A DNA stretch of 38,168 nt. Source: Marinilabiliales bacterium. Lineage in GTDB: Bacteria > Bacteroidota > Bacteroidia > Bacteroidales > DTU049. Positions 7,227-15,112 of this stretch are shown piece after piece. The position numbers and the translations under genes are program-made. Below the pieces are notes generated by a model. The model was not told the origin of the DNA and searched no databases. It saw only the letters and a program-made list of their open reading frames with translations. The stretch lies in contig PKSX01000186.1 in the NCBI GenBank assembly GCA_002869435.1, positions 1 through 38,168 of the forward strand. Reading direction: 5' to 3'. Within the stretch, counting starts at the first letter, position 1, and each line of letters begins with the position of its first letter.

Positions 7227-8579
7227 ATGAACATTACGAAGAAGGAAACCGGAGATCTTACCGCAGTTTTAACCCTCGAGATCACCCCTGAAGATTATAA
7301 GGAAAAAGTAGACGAAACCCTGCGTTCGTACAAACGCAAAGCCAGCATTCCTGGATTCCGCCCCGGCAAAGTGCCTTTTGGCGTAATAAATAAAATGTAT
7401 GGCCGTGCTGCCCTTATTGACGAGGTGCACAAGATCATGTCGGATTCTATTTATAAGTATATTGACGAAAACAACCTCGAGATTTTCGGAAACCCCATTC
7501 TGAATAACGATACTGCCAAAGAAAACGACTGGGATAATGCCGAAGAATTCACTTTCGATTTTGATATTGCCCTTATTCCCGAGCTGGATCCTGAGATTGA
7601 CGACAGCATGACCATTACACGCTACGATATTCAGGCTGAAAAAGAAGATGTGGAAAAATACATGGGCGATATTCGCGAACGCTACGGAAAATTCGATCAG
7701 GCAGAAGAAGTAGCCGAAGGTCAGTTTATCTACGGTGAACTCATTCAGCTCAACGATGATAAAAGCGAAAAAGAAGACGGCCTGCGCAAGCATGTATCTT
7801 TCTGGGTTCGTGATTGCAGCGACGACTTTAAAAAACTCCTGCTTGGAAAGAAAAAAGACGAAAAGGCCGAGTTTGTAATGGATGATCATTTTCCTGATGT
7901 GGAGACCAAAGCCGAATTTTTCCGCATTACTCCTGAAGAAATAGAAAATGCAGTGGGGCCTTATGCCGTTAAAATGGTTTCCATCATGAATATCATTCCT
8001 GCAGAACTTAATGAAGAGCTTTTTGCCAAAGTATTTCCCGACAAAAAGATCAGCAGCGAAGAAGAACTACGTACTACCATTGAGGAAGACATCAGAGGCA
8101 CCTACAACAAAGAAGCAGCACGTCAGTTTTACTATGAAGCCCAGGATGCACTGAAAGAAAAATATCCGGTGGATGTTCCAGAGGAATTTCTGAAAAAATG
8201 GTTGAAACAAAACTCAGAAAAAGAGCTTTCTGACGACGACATTGAAAAAGGATGGCCATCATACGCCAAGCATCTTCACTGGCAGGTCATTGAAACCCGT
8301 TTGATGAAGAAATACGAAATCAAAGTTGAAGACGGTGAATTCCGCCAACATGTGAAAGATTTGATTGGAATGGGACATGTAAACGAAGAGGACGATCCCG
8401 AAGCAAAAGCACAGATTGATCAGGTTATTCAAAGTGTAGTGCAGAAGGAGGAAGATATTAAGCGTATTTACGATGGTATTTATGAGCAAAAGCTTACGAA
8501 GCTTTTCGAAGAAAAATTCACCATCGAGGAAAAAAGCACTACATGGAAAGAATTTCTTAACTTAGTGCAGAAAAATTAA
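7227..8579 (+). CDS. tig: Trigger factor (ribosome-associated chaperone)
   Basis: This 450-residue protein binds the ribosome near L23 and shields nascent chains. The ribosome-binding signature GFRPGKVP is at residues 43-50. The middle region, at the place of the FKBP-type prolyl isomerase domain, is only weakly recognisable, as is common in this phylum. The C-terminal half is highly charged and helical, like the chaperone arms. The frame is open upstream through the tRNA, but the start at 7227 is chosen because the protein then begins MNITKK, as in homologues, and lies after the tRNA terminator. It is followed by clpP after 11 nt and then clpX, the classic tig-clpP-clpX order. Confidence 0.96.
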   Translation: MNITKKETGDLTAVLTLEITPEDYKEKVDETLRSYKRKASIPGFRPGKVPFGVINKMYGRAALIDEVHKIMSDSIYKYIDENNLEIFGNPILNNDTAKENDWDNAEEFTFDFDIALIPELDPEIDDSMTITRYDIQAEKEDVEKYMGDIRERYGKFDQAEEVAEGQFIYGELIQLNDDKSEKEDGLRKHVSFWVRDCSDDFKKLLLGKKKDEKAEFVMDDHFPDVETKAEFFRITPEEIENAVGPYAVKMVSIMNIIPAELNEELFAKVFPDKKISSEEELRTTIEEDIRGTYNKEAARQFYYEAQDALKEKYPVDVPEEFLKKWLKQNSEKELSDDDIEKGWPSYAKHLHWQVIETRLMKKYEIKVEDGEFRQHVKDLIGMGHVNEEDDPEAKAQIDQVIQSVVQKEEDIKRIYDGIYEQKLTKLFEEKFTIEEKSTTWKEFLNLVQKN

Positions 8580-8590
8580 AGTTAAAGAAT

Positions 8591-9265
8591 ATGGATATTC
8601 AGAACGAATTTTCAAAATACGCCAAAAAGCACCGTGGCATTAATAGTCAGGCATTTGACAAGTATACATCGGTAGTCTCAGGATATATTTCACCCACCAT
8701 TATTGAGGAGCGTCAACTCAATGTGGCTACCATGGACGTGTTTTCACGTTTGATGATGGACCGCATCATTTTTCTCGGAGTTGCGATCGATGATACTGTT
8801 GCCAATATCATTCAGGCTCAGCTGCTGTTTCTTGAGTCGGTAGATGCCTCAAAAGATATTTCGATTTATCTGAACACACCCGGCGGATCTGTTTATGCAG
8901 GTCTTGGAATTTACGATACCATGCAGTATATTCGCCCTGATATTGCCACAATTTGTACCGGCATTGCTGCGTCGATGGGTGCAGTATTACTTTGCGCAGG
9001 AACTACAGGAAAAAGAACAGCGCTGCCTCACAGCCGCATCATGATTCACCAGCCAATGGGTGGTGCTGAAGGTCAGGCCAGCGATATTGAAATCATTGCC
9101 ACAGAAATTAAAAAGCTTAAGGAAGAACTGTATCAGATTATTGCCAATCATTCGGGGCAGGATTATAAAAAAGTGTGGAAAGACGGTGACCGTGATTACT
9201 GGATGAAGGCAGAAGAGGCTCTTGAATACGGCATGATCGACGAGGTTCTGAAGCGCGAAAAATAA
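8591..9265 (+). CDS. clpP: ATP-dependent Clp protease proteolytic subunit ClpP
   Basis: This 224-residue serine peptidase forms the double-heptamer chamber that degrades substrates fed by ClpX. The catalytic triad is Ser128 ([11 protein letters not shown]), His153 (MIHQPMGG) and Asp202 (DRDYWM); the 25 and 49-residue spacings equal those of E. coli ClpP. The N-terminal extension of about 30 residues before the conserved core probably includes a propeptide or axial loop. It begins 11 nt after tig and ends 5 nt before clpX, so the three genes should be one operon. Confidence 0.98.
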   Translation: MDIQNEFSKYAKKHRGINSQAFDKYTSVVSGYISPTIIEERQLNVATMDVFSRLMMDRIIFLGVAIDDTVANIIQAQLLFLESVDASKDISIYLNTPGGSVYAGLGIYDTMQYIRPDIATICTGIAASMGAVLLCAGTTGKRTALPHSRIMIHQPMGGAEGQASDIEIIATEIKKLKEELYQIIANHSGQDYKKVWKDGDRDYWMKAEEALEYGMIDEVLKREK

Positions 9266-9270
9266 GCCTT

Positions 9271-10488
9271 ATGTCTGAAAAATCAGAAAAATGCTCCTTT
9301 TGTGGTCGCGACCGCAAAGAAGTAAAATTACTCATATCCGGCATCGACGCAAATATTTGTGATGCCTGCGTTGATCAGGCTCGTCTTATCCTGAAAGAAG
9401 AAGAATCTCTGCAAAACAAAGACGGATCGAAAAAATTCAACTTAAAAAAGCCAAAAGAGATTTTCGATTTTCTAAATGAATATGTAATCGGGCAGGACAT
9501 GGCCAAAAAAGTGCTATCTGTTGCTGTTTACAATCACTATAAACGTATTGAAGCCAAACAAAAGGATGTTGAGATTGAAAAATCGAACATTATACTGGTG
9601 GGTGAAACCGGTACCGGAAAAACCCTTTTGGCTAAAACCATTGCCCGTTTTCTGGATGTACCTTTTGCCATAGCTGATGCTACTGCACTTACTGAAGCCG
9701 GTTATGTAGGTGAAGATGTGGAAAGTATTCTTGCACGACTGCTTCAGGTAGCAGATTTCGACATTAAAGCAGCTGAAAGAGGTATTATTTTCATTGACGA
9801 AATTGATAAAATTGCCCGGAAATCGGATAACCCAAGCATCACACGTGATGTTAGCGGCGAAGGGGTACAACAGGCGTTACTGAAAATGCTCGAGGGCAGC
9901 ATTGTGAATGTTCCCCCGCAAGGCGGACGAAAACACCCCGAGCAGAAATATATTCAAATCAACACTCAGAACATATTGTTTATTTGCGGCGGTGCATTTG
10001 ACGGCATTGACAAAAAGATTGCCAATCGTCTTAAAACCAGTGTAATCGGTTTTAAAAAAGGCGAAGAGCACGATGCGGTTGACAAAGACAATTTGTTGCA
10101 ATATATTAGCTCTGAAGATTTACGCAAATTCGGTCTGATTCCTGAGCTTGTTGGTCGTGTACCCATGGTTTCATACCTGAGTCCGCTTGACGAAGAGTCT
10201 CTTCTTCAAATCCTGACAGAGCCAAAAAACTCATTGGTAAAGCAATACACATCATTGTTTGATATGGATGGTGTAGAGCTCGAATTCACCAGAGACGGTT
10301 TAAAGGAAATTGCACGAAAAGCAATTGCCAGCAAACTGGGTGCCCGTGGTTTAAGATCCATTCTAGAAACCATAATGACAGATCTCATGTTTGATATGCC
10401 AGTTAAAGGCAGTAAAGTGAAGATCAACGGCACTTTTGTAAAGAACAAAATGAAAAATAATCCGGGCCTTCACCTTCGAGTGGCATAA
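9271..10488 (+). CDS. clpX: ATP-dependent Clp protease ATP-binding subunit ClpX
   Basis: This 405-residue AAA+ unfoldase partners with ClpP. The N-terminal zinc-binding domain has Cys8, Cys11, Cys30 and Cys33, which recruits adaptors and substrates. Walker A is GETGTGKT (111-118) and Walker B is IIFIDEID (172-179). The pore loop region and the C-terminal small domain with [11 protein letters not shown] are present. The length is typical (about 410-425). It is the last gene of tig-clpP-clpX. I see no terminator hairpin directly after it. Confidence 0.98.
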   Translation: MSEKSEKCSFCGRDRKEVKLLISGIDANICDACVDQARLILKEEESLQNKDGSKKFNLKKPKEIFDFLNEYVIGQDMAKKVLSVAVYNHYKRIEAKQKDVEIEKSNIILVGETGTGKTLLAKTIARFLDVPFAIADATALTEAGYVGEDVESILARLLQVADFDIKAAERGIIFIDEIDKIARKSDNPSITRDVSGEGVQQALLKMLEGSIVNVPPQGGRKHPEQKYIQINTQNILFICGGAFDGIDKKIANRLKTSVIGFKKGEEHDAVDKDNLLQYISSEDLRKFGLIPELVGRVPMVSYLSPLDEESLLQILTEPKNSLVKQYTSLFDMDGVELEFTRDGLKEIARKAIASKLGARGLRSILETIMTDLMFDMPVKGSKVKINGTFVKNKMKNNPGLHLRVA

Positions 10489-10530
10489 GTTTGGCAGAAC
10501 TTTTGTAACTTAGCATAGAAAACAAACGGT

Positions 10531-11133
10531 ATGAAGTCGCTTATAGTCATTCTTCTGACTTTTTTCATCACAATAAATCTTTCCGCTCAAAGAAACGGAA
10601 ATAATGATGGTGAAGTAAATGGTATTGTTACCAAGGCTGTTATTCTCGATGGCGACACAGTGCCGTTATTCTGGCTCCCAACCGTTAAAATCTTTGGGCC
10701 AATCCTTTTTAAATCCAAGGTTCAGGCTATAACATTTAGCCGCATGGTGCGTTATGTCAAACGTGTTTATCCATATGCCAGATTCATTGGCAAAAAAGTA
10801 GATGAATACAATGTTTATCTTAACACGATAGAAGATAAACGTTTCAGGGAGAAGGAGATAAACAGGATTGAAAGCGAACTAAGGGCTCAGTTTGAAGAAG
10901 AGCTGGTGAAACTCACTTTTACACAGGGCAAAATTCTTTTAAAACTTATTTACCGGGAAACCAGTAAAACCACATACGGACTAATAACCGACTACCGGGG
11001 AACCCTTACTGCATTTTTCTGGCAGTCGCTGGCCAAAGTCTTCGGCTACAATCTCAAGGTTACCTATGATCCCACAGGTGTTGATCGCGATATTGAGAAT
11101 ATTGTGATTATGATCGAAAACGGCACGATTTGA
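10531..11133 (+). CDS. DUF4294 secreted protein of unknown function
   Basis: This 200-residue protein has a signal peptide (about residues 1-19, ending SAQ). The mature part matches my memory of DUF4294, a family limited mainly to Bacteroidota: a VILDGDTVPLFWLP-like opening segment, followed by YVKRVYPYARFIGKKVDEY and an ITDYRGTLTAFFWQSLAKVFGYNLKVTYDP segment near the end. It is predicted periplasmic or outer-membrane associated; the function is unknown. Its stop codon (11131-11133) is embedded in the inverted repeat that flanks the next gene, suggesting that an element carrying that gene inserted or grew exactly at the 3' end of this one. Confidence 0.82.
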   Translation: MKSLIVILLTFFITINLSAQRNGNNDGEVNGIVTKAVILDGDTVPLFWLPTVKIFGPILFKSKVQAITFSRMVRYVKRVYPYARFIGKKVDEYNVYLNTIEDKRFREKEINRIESELRAQFEEELVKLTFTQGKILLKLIYRETSKTTYGLITDYRGTLTAFFWQSLAKVFGYNLKVTYDPTGVDRDIENIVIMIENGTI

Positions 11134-11156
11134 TCTAGAGTTTTGAATCTAGAAGT
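11132..11156 (+). repeat. Left inverted repeat of the four-helix-bundle cassette (heptamer-based)
   Basis: Read on the minus strand, this segment is made of 7-bp units of the TTCTAGA type, the same units as in the array at 11571-11633. Its inner 12 bp, GAATCTAGAAGT (11145-11156), is a perfect inverted copy of ACTTCTAGATTC at 11590-11601. The outer part matches imperfectly after skipping one 7-bp unit on the right side. It overlaps the stop codon of the DUF4294 gene and ends 1 nt before the next ATG. Confidence 0.75.
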
Positions 11157-11157
11157 T

Positions 11158-11571
11158 ATGGAATATAAGTTTGAATCTGAGAAAATCAATATTGCAGAGG
11201 ATGCTCAATTTGCATATAATTTAGAAGAGAGACTGGTAAATTTTTCAGTTTCAATAATTGATTTCTCAACAAAATTTCAAAAAGATCATATTTCTCTTTA
11301 TTTTGTTGATCAATTAATTAGAGCATCATCTTCGGCTGCATTGAATTATGGAGAAGCAAGAGGTACAGCTACACAAAAAGATTTCACTTATAAAATCAGC
11401 TTGGTAGTTAAAGAACTACGAGAGAGTTTTGTTTGCTTAAAAATAATGTCTCGAGCAGAGTATTTTAGAGATTACTTCAACAACACTGAAATTCTAAATG
11501 AAGCCAATGAACTTGTTTCAATTTTTGTAAGTGCTCTGAAAAAACTTAATTCTCAAACAGCTAAGAAATAG
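11158..11571 (+). CDS. Four-helix-bundle protein (S23/IVS-protein family)
   Basis: The 137-residue, mostly helical protein matches the four-helix-bundle family named after the protein encoded in 23S rRNA intervening sequences (TIGR02436/S23 type). Its hallmark is the block QLIRASSSAALNYGEARG at about residues 53-70, followed by KDFTYKISLVVKELRES. The ATG at 11158 is preferred over an upstream in-frame TTG at 11143 because that TTG lies within the inverted repeat. Relatives include Avd, the accessory protein of diversity-generating retroelements, but no reverse transcriptase or variable repeat is visible here. The gene is AT-rich compared with clpX and dapF. It is enclosed by inverted heptamer repeats and looks like a cassette inserted between the DUF4294 gene and mltG. 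The biological role is unknown; RNA or nucleic-acid binding is an inference from the family. Confidence 0.88.
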   Translation: MEYKFESEKINIAEDAQFAYNLEERLVNFSVSIIDFSTKFQKDHISLYFVDQLIRASSSAALNYGEARGTATQKDFTYKISLVVKELRESFVCLKIMSRAEYFRDYFNNTEILNEANELVSIFVSALKKLNSQTAKK

Positions 11572-11633
11572 ACTCACAATTCAACCTTCACTTCTAGATT
11601 CTATATTCTCAACTCTGGATTCTAGATTCATCA
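11571..11633 (+). repeat. Right heptamer array of the four-helix-bundle cassette
   Basis: Nine consecutive 7-bp units can be marked off. The last six follow TTCTNNA (11592-11633) with few departures, and the first three are more decayed. The array fills the entire gap between the stop codon of the four-helix-bundle gene and the stop codon of mltG on the other strand; the terminal unit supplies the mltG stop. It contains the inverted partner of the left repeat (11590-11601). Confidence 0.8.
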
Positions 11634-12668
11634 ATCCTGCTGATTCCTTTTCCATTCCCTATACGCTGCCTGGTATTTTCTGGCGTTGGCTTCGTGCTCA
11701 GCATTGGTTCTGGCAAAATTGTGATAGCCTGAGAAATCCTCCTTTGCACTGAAAAACATGTAATCATGATGTTCGTAATTCAAAACGGCATCAATGCAAT
11801 CCGGTGAAGGAAGGTTAATAGGTCCCGGAGGCAACCCGGGATGAATGTAAGTATTATAATCAGATTCGTATTCAAGATGACGGTTTAGCAATCGTGTAAT
11901 TGTAAAATCACCCATGGCATAGATCACCGTGGGGCAAGCTTCCATTTTCCATCCTTTGTGCAGACGATTAATATAAACTCCCGCAATTTTCGGCATTTCA
12001 TCCACCTTATTGGTTTCAGCTCCAACCACAGATGCCAGAATGGATATTTCCACCGGAGAATATCCAATGGCTTCGGCTTTAGATGTTCTGTCTTCATTCC
12101 AGAATTTCAAATATTCTTCATGCATTCGATCTATAAAACCCTTTGGGGTCAGATTCCAGTATACTTCGTATGTATTTGGAATGAAAAGAACCATAATATT
12201 TTCAGTGGTCAGCTGATAACCGGCCGCAATACTGTCATCATTCAGTGCGGCAAGCAGCTCTTCAGCATCAAAAGCCATTTTTGGTGCAACAACTTCTACA
12301 AAGTCTTCTTTGGTTCTTATGTTATTAAATGTGATCTTCACAGGACTTTGATTACCGCTGCGCATCATATTCACAAGCGTATTATTCGACATGCCGTTTA
12401 CAATGACATAGCGTCCAGGCTTCATATTTTCATTCAAGTCTTTATAATTTGCCAGACGCAAGAAAGTACTTTCATATTTTAAGACATTATGAGTCTTTAA
12501 TGAATCGAGAAAGTCTTCATAAGTGGCATCGTTATCCAGATACAATACCCATTCCTCTTCACCATGTAAATCGATTCCTGCCCCAAAAATCTGCTTATAT
12601 GCGGTAAATGCAAAAACACCACCTCCGACAACCAGCACTATCAGAACTATCCAAAAAATCTTCTTCAT
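11631..12668 (-). CDS. mltG: Endolytic transglycosylase MltG
   Basis: The 345-residue inner-membrane protein (YceG family) cleaves nascent glycan strands and helps set their length. One N-terminal membrane segment (about residues 4-22) is followed by a LysM-like region and the YceG catalytic domain. The motif ILASVVGAETNK carries Glu218, which I align with the catalytic Glu of E. coli MltG; the first Glu of the usual VEKET motif is Gly here. YINRL, PTVIYAMG and the YNTYIHPGLPPGPI block are intact, as is the ending with NFARTNAEHEANARKYQ. It starts 3 nt after the GNAT gene in a dapF-GNAT-mltG operon. Its stop codon lies inside a heptamer repeat array. Confidence 0.95.
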   Translation of the reverse strand: MKKIFWIVLIVLVVGGGVFAFTAYKQIFGAGIDLHGEEEWVLYLDNDATYEDFLDSLKTHNVLKYESTFLRLANYKDLNENMKPGRYVIVNGMSNNTLVNMMRSGNQSPVKITFNNIRTKEDFVEVVAPKMAFDAEELLAALNDDSIAAGYQLTTENIMVLFIPNTYEVYWNLTPKGFIDRMHEEYLKFWNEDRTSKAEAIGYSPVEISILASVVGAETNKVDEMPKIAGVYINRLHKGWKMEACPTVIYAMGDFTITRLLNRHLEYESDYNTYIHPGLPPGPINLPSPDCIDAVLNYEHHDYMFFSAKEDFSGYHNFARTNAEHEANARKYQAAYREWKRNQQD

Positions 12669-12671
12669 CGT

Positions 12672-13187
12672 CTACAATATTTTTTGCAATATTACTTCAT
12701 TTTCATATCCTTCACCGGTCCACACCCAGTCTTTTTTAAGCCCGGCTTTGTTAAAACCGGCTTTTTGGAAAAGCTTAATGCTTGCCCGGTTCGATTCAAG
12801 TACTTCGGCAGCCACCTGATGCAAACGCAGATTTTCTTTGGCATAGGGCATAACAAGGTTTAGCGCTTCGGAGGCAAATCCCATATTTTGCTTTTCCTCA
12901 ATAACAATTATTCCAATAAAAGCCCTTAAATGCACAGGGTCATAATCAAAAAAATCAAGAAACCCCACACAAAGTCCGGTAATATTCTCCTCAATGCATA
13001 AGCGCCACTGGTGATCAGCCAATAAATCGTTTGAAGACCTTTCAATAAAATCTTCGATTCTGACTTTAGAAACAGGAATTCGGGTATTGCTCAAAGGCCA
13101 GAGTTTTCTCTTGTTTTCGAGCTCATACATAAAATCGGCATCACCGGGTTCAAGAGCCCTGAGTCCTATATTCTTTCCCTGCATCAT
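12672..13187 (-). CDS. GNAT-family N-acetyltransferase (RimJ/RimL type)
   Basis: The 171-residue protein has the GNAT fold signatures: an N-terminal GLRALEPGDADFMYELENK segment, a central beta strand FIGIIVIEEKQNMGFASEALNLV that includes the acetyl-CoA pyrophosphate-binding region (Q-N-M-G-F-A, a variant of Q/RxxGxG/A), and the ending SNRASIKLFQKAGFNKAG typical of the RimL/Acetyltransf_3 group. The substrate is unknown and could be a ribosomal protein N-terminus, an amino sugar or a small metabolite. Its ATG overlaps the dapF stop (ATGA), and a second ATG follows directly, so either may serve. It is co-transcribed with dapF and mltG. Confidence 0.88.
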   Translation of the reverse strand: MMQGKNIGLRALEPGDADFMYELENKRKLWPLSNTRIPVSKVRIEDFIERSSNDLLADHQWRLCIEENITGLCVGFLDFFDYDPVHLRAFIGIIVIEEKQNMGFASEALNLVMPYAKENLRLHQVAAEVLESNRASIKLFQKAGFNKAGLKKDWVWTGEGYENEVILQKIL

Positions 13188-13966
13188 ATGGCCTCAGGAT
13201 TTATGTTACAGTCGAATACTTTTTGTGCAGGTCCGGTAAGCATAAGCACTCCTTGTTGTTCTTCCACAATTAGTGTCCCACCTCTGGCATGTAATACTAT
13301 CGGATATTCCGCATTTTTAAATCTGTTCAGTATTAATGCAGATGCAGCCACCCCTGTTCCACAGGCTAAAGTTTCACCTTCCACTCCGCGTTCATAGGTT
13401 CTGATATTGTATCCGTCTTTTGCCGGACTCACAAAGTTTATATTGGCTCCGTCAGGAGCAAACATATCATTATTACGCAATAATCTACCTTCGATTTCAA
13501 CATCTATAACATCTACATCACCAATAATCCGAATATTATGTGGCACCCCGGTATTTGCATAATATGTATAGTCATCTAATTGCTCCGGCTCAACCGCAAT
13601 TGTTAAACTCACTCTGACCAGTAAACTCTGCCCTTCCCCATCGAGCACATCGCCCACATGAAGACCATCTCCGGCCAGAAAACGAGCATTCTCTCCAACC
13701 CAACCTTCGTGATTAGCCCATGCAACTGCACATCGGGCACCATTTCCACACATTTCGGCCAAATTACCATCGCTGTTATAATACTCCATAGTAAAATCTG
13801 TACCACCTTCACGAGACAATACAATAAGCCCGTCAGCACCAATACCAAAACGACGATGGCAAAGTTTTTTGATTATCTCCTGTGTCAAAAATGGTTCAGC
13901 AAGTTTTTGGTCTACAATTAGAAAATCGTTCCCCGCACCGTGATATTTAGAAATTCTGATACTCAT
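13184..13966 (-). CDS. dapF: Diaminopimelate epimerase DapF
   Basis: This 260-residue cofactor-independent epimerase converts LL- to meso-diaminopimelate for lysine and peptidoglycan synthesis. The two catalytic cysteines are Cys73 in EMCGNGARC and Cys202 in LACGTGVAA. The N-terminal KYHGAGNDFL motif is intact. I choose the ATG at 13966 because homologues start directly before this motif; a GTG at 13990 would add only eight residues of no family character. It heads a minus-strand operon with the GNAT gene and mltG, all linked to cell-wall supply or remodelling apart from the uncertain GNAT. A -7-like TATTTTCG lies about 33 nt upstream of the ATG. Confidence 0.97.
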   Translation of the reverse strand: MSIRISKYHGAGNDFLIVDQKLAEPFLTQEIIKKLCHRRFGIGADGLIVLSREGGTDFTMEYYNSDGNLAEMCGNGARCAVAWANHEGWVGENARFLAGDGLHVGDVLDGEGQSLLVRVSLTIAVEPEQLDDYTYYANTGVPHNIRIIGDVDVIDVEIEGRLLRNNDMFAPDGANINFVSPAKDGYNIRTYERGVEGETLACGTGVAASALILNRFKNAEYPIVLHARGGTLIVEEQQGVLMLTGPAQKVFDCNINPEAI

Positions 13967-14105
13967 GAAATCTATTTTGCTGTTCAACACAATTCTTTAC
14001 GAAAATACTATTATTCCGGGAGATGGGGAAATAGTTGATTGGTAAATTTGGGGTGAAATAGTATAATAATAACCCAAATATCATTATCCTGAAAGATTAT
14101 ATGTA

Positions 14106-14837
14106 TTACTTAACCTCCGCTAAAATTTCCAGCATTCCTGCATCATACACTTTTGCAAAAGATTTTTCTGACGCTGTTTCACTTAAAAGGAACCATTGAT
14201 TCTTGCGAAGCATATATAACTCTGATTCAATAATTATCAGCGAAATAGACTCCCCAGGTTGCACACTGTATAGCTTTATGGATTTTCCGGTTCTCACATA
14301 CCCTTCAAAATTTACGGGCGATTTCCAGAATTCTATATAATATCGATCGGTTGAGCTGGTTTTATACGTTTCTGTACTGTCATCAATATGAGTTAAAACA
14401 TCCACATTGAAATACTTTGCAGAAAGCAGCTCTTCATTTTGGAGGTGAATATCATAGGTTTCGCGGTGAATTTGCATCACCGAATCTGCATAAATACGTT
14501 TCACCAGTGAATCAAGAAAGAGGCTGTCCATTTCACGATAACCGGGCTCTGCAATTAAGGAATTCCAAATTTGCTCATAAGCCACAGAATCGGGAATGGT
14601 ATCGGGAAAGACAATATTGGTATCGGGATTATATACTACATCATTTCCCTCATCAAGATCTACGCTATCGAGCACAACCACATCGTTTTGTGCTGTTGTA
14701 TTTTTAACATAATTTCCGGATAGAGATAATATCAGATATACAGATCCACCACCCAATATAAGGCCTGAAGCAAAAACCAAAGGTAATGCCCATTTGCCGG
14801 CAAATAGCTTATTGGTGATATTTTTATGATCTGACAT
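14106..14837 (-). CDS. Membrane-anchored protein of unknown function, divergent from htrA
   Basis: The 243-residue protein has a short cytoplasmic N-terminus, one membrane segment (about residues 16-39) and an extracytoplasmic part that starts with an acidic, low-complexity linker (DSVDLDEGNDVVYNPDTN) and ends in a predominantly beta domain. I recognise no family. The start at 14837 is preferred over an in-frame ATG at 14888 because a -7 box (TACCTTTG on the minus strand, 14865-14872) falls between them and would place transcription start near 14858. It is transcribed away from htrA and shares with it a 275-bp intergenic region holding three palindromes, so linked envelope-stress control is possible. 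Confidence 0.72.
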   Translation of the reverse strand: MSDHKNITNKLFAGKWALPLVFASGLILGGGSVYLILSLSGNYVKNTTAQNDVVVLDSVDLDEGNDVVYNPDTNIVFPDTIPDSVAYEQIWNSLIAEPGYREMDSLFLDSLVKRIYADSVMQIHRETYDIHLQNEELLSAKYFNVDVLTHIDDSTETYKTSSTDRYYIEFWKSPVNFEGYVRTGKSIKLYSVQPGESISLIIIESELYMLRKNQWFLLSETASEKSFAKVYDAGMLEILAEVK

Positions 14838-14864
14838 AGTACCCCGTCTCAAATTTGGCCGCCA

Positions 14865-14872
14865 CAAAGGTA
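14865..14872 (-). promoter_or_regulatory. -7 box TACCTTTG for the 14106-14837 gene
   Basis: This is a perfect TAnnTTTG match on the minus strand, 27 nt before the chosen ATG. It is the main reason for rejecting the longer reading frame. No clear -33 element is seen at the expected spacing. Confidence 0.45.
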
Positions 14873-14953
14873 AAGAAAGTTCAAACATAAGGTGTGAATT
14901 TTTCGATAAAAGTAATTAGTCATATAAAAACACTGAATTGAAATCAATCTGCA

Positions 14954-15007
14954 ATTTTGTCCGCAAAATCTATTATTTGACAGAGAAAATGTCAGGGAAT
15001 GTACATT
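14954..15007. promoter_or_regulatory. Cluster of three palindromes between the 14106 gene and htrA
   Basis: Three perfect inverted repeats follow each other: ATTTTG-TCCG-CAAAAT (14954-14969), TGACA-N7-TGTCA (14978-14994) and the self-complementary AATGTACATT (14998-15007). They lie in the divergent intergenic region, 106-159 nt upstream of htrA. They could be regulator-binding sites. None matches an operator that I know. Confidence 0.4.
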
Positions 15008-15112
15008 ATGGGCTGTCGGCATAGAATTTGAATGCAATAATACTCATTCGAACTACGTTGGGACTACGACTCTGCTAATGCAGGATATTTATCAACCGAA
15101 AAAATAAGAACT

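Noticed and set aside
11158..11571. Diversity-generating retroelement, based on the Avd-like fold
   Set aside because: No reverse transcriptase, template repeat or variable repeat is in the neighbourhood; the family resemblance alone is not enough.
11158..11571. Toxin-antitoxin system
   Set aside because: Only one small gene is present, and its family is not a known toxin or antitoxin.
11958..12482. Plus-strand open frame of 174 codons opposite mltG
   Set aside because: It lies wholly antisense to a well-supported gene, and its composition (His, Ile, Phe-rich) is that of a shadow frame.
12672..13187. GNAT gene as part of a toxin pair (TacT-like)
   Set aside because: It is inside a dapF-mltG operon, has RimL-type features and has no adjacent DNA-binding antitoxin.
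14043..14050. TAAATTTG -7 box on the plus strand
   Set aside because: The next plus-strand gene starts more than 1 kb away and the site lies next to two minus-strand genes; probably chance.
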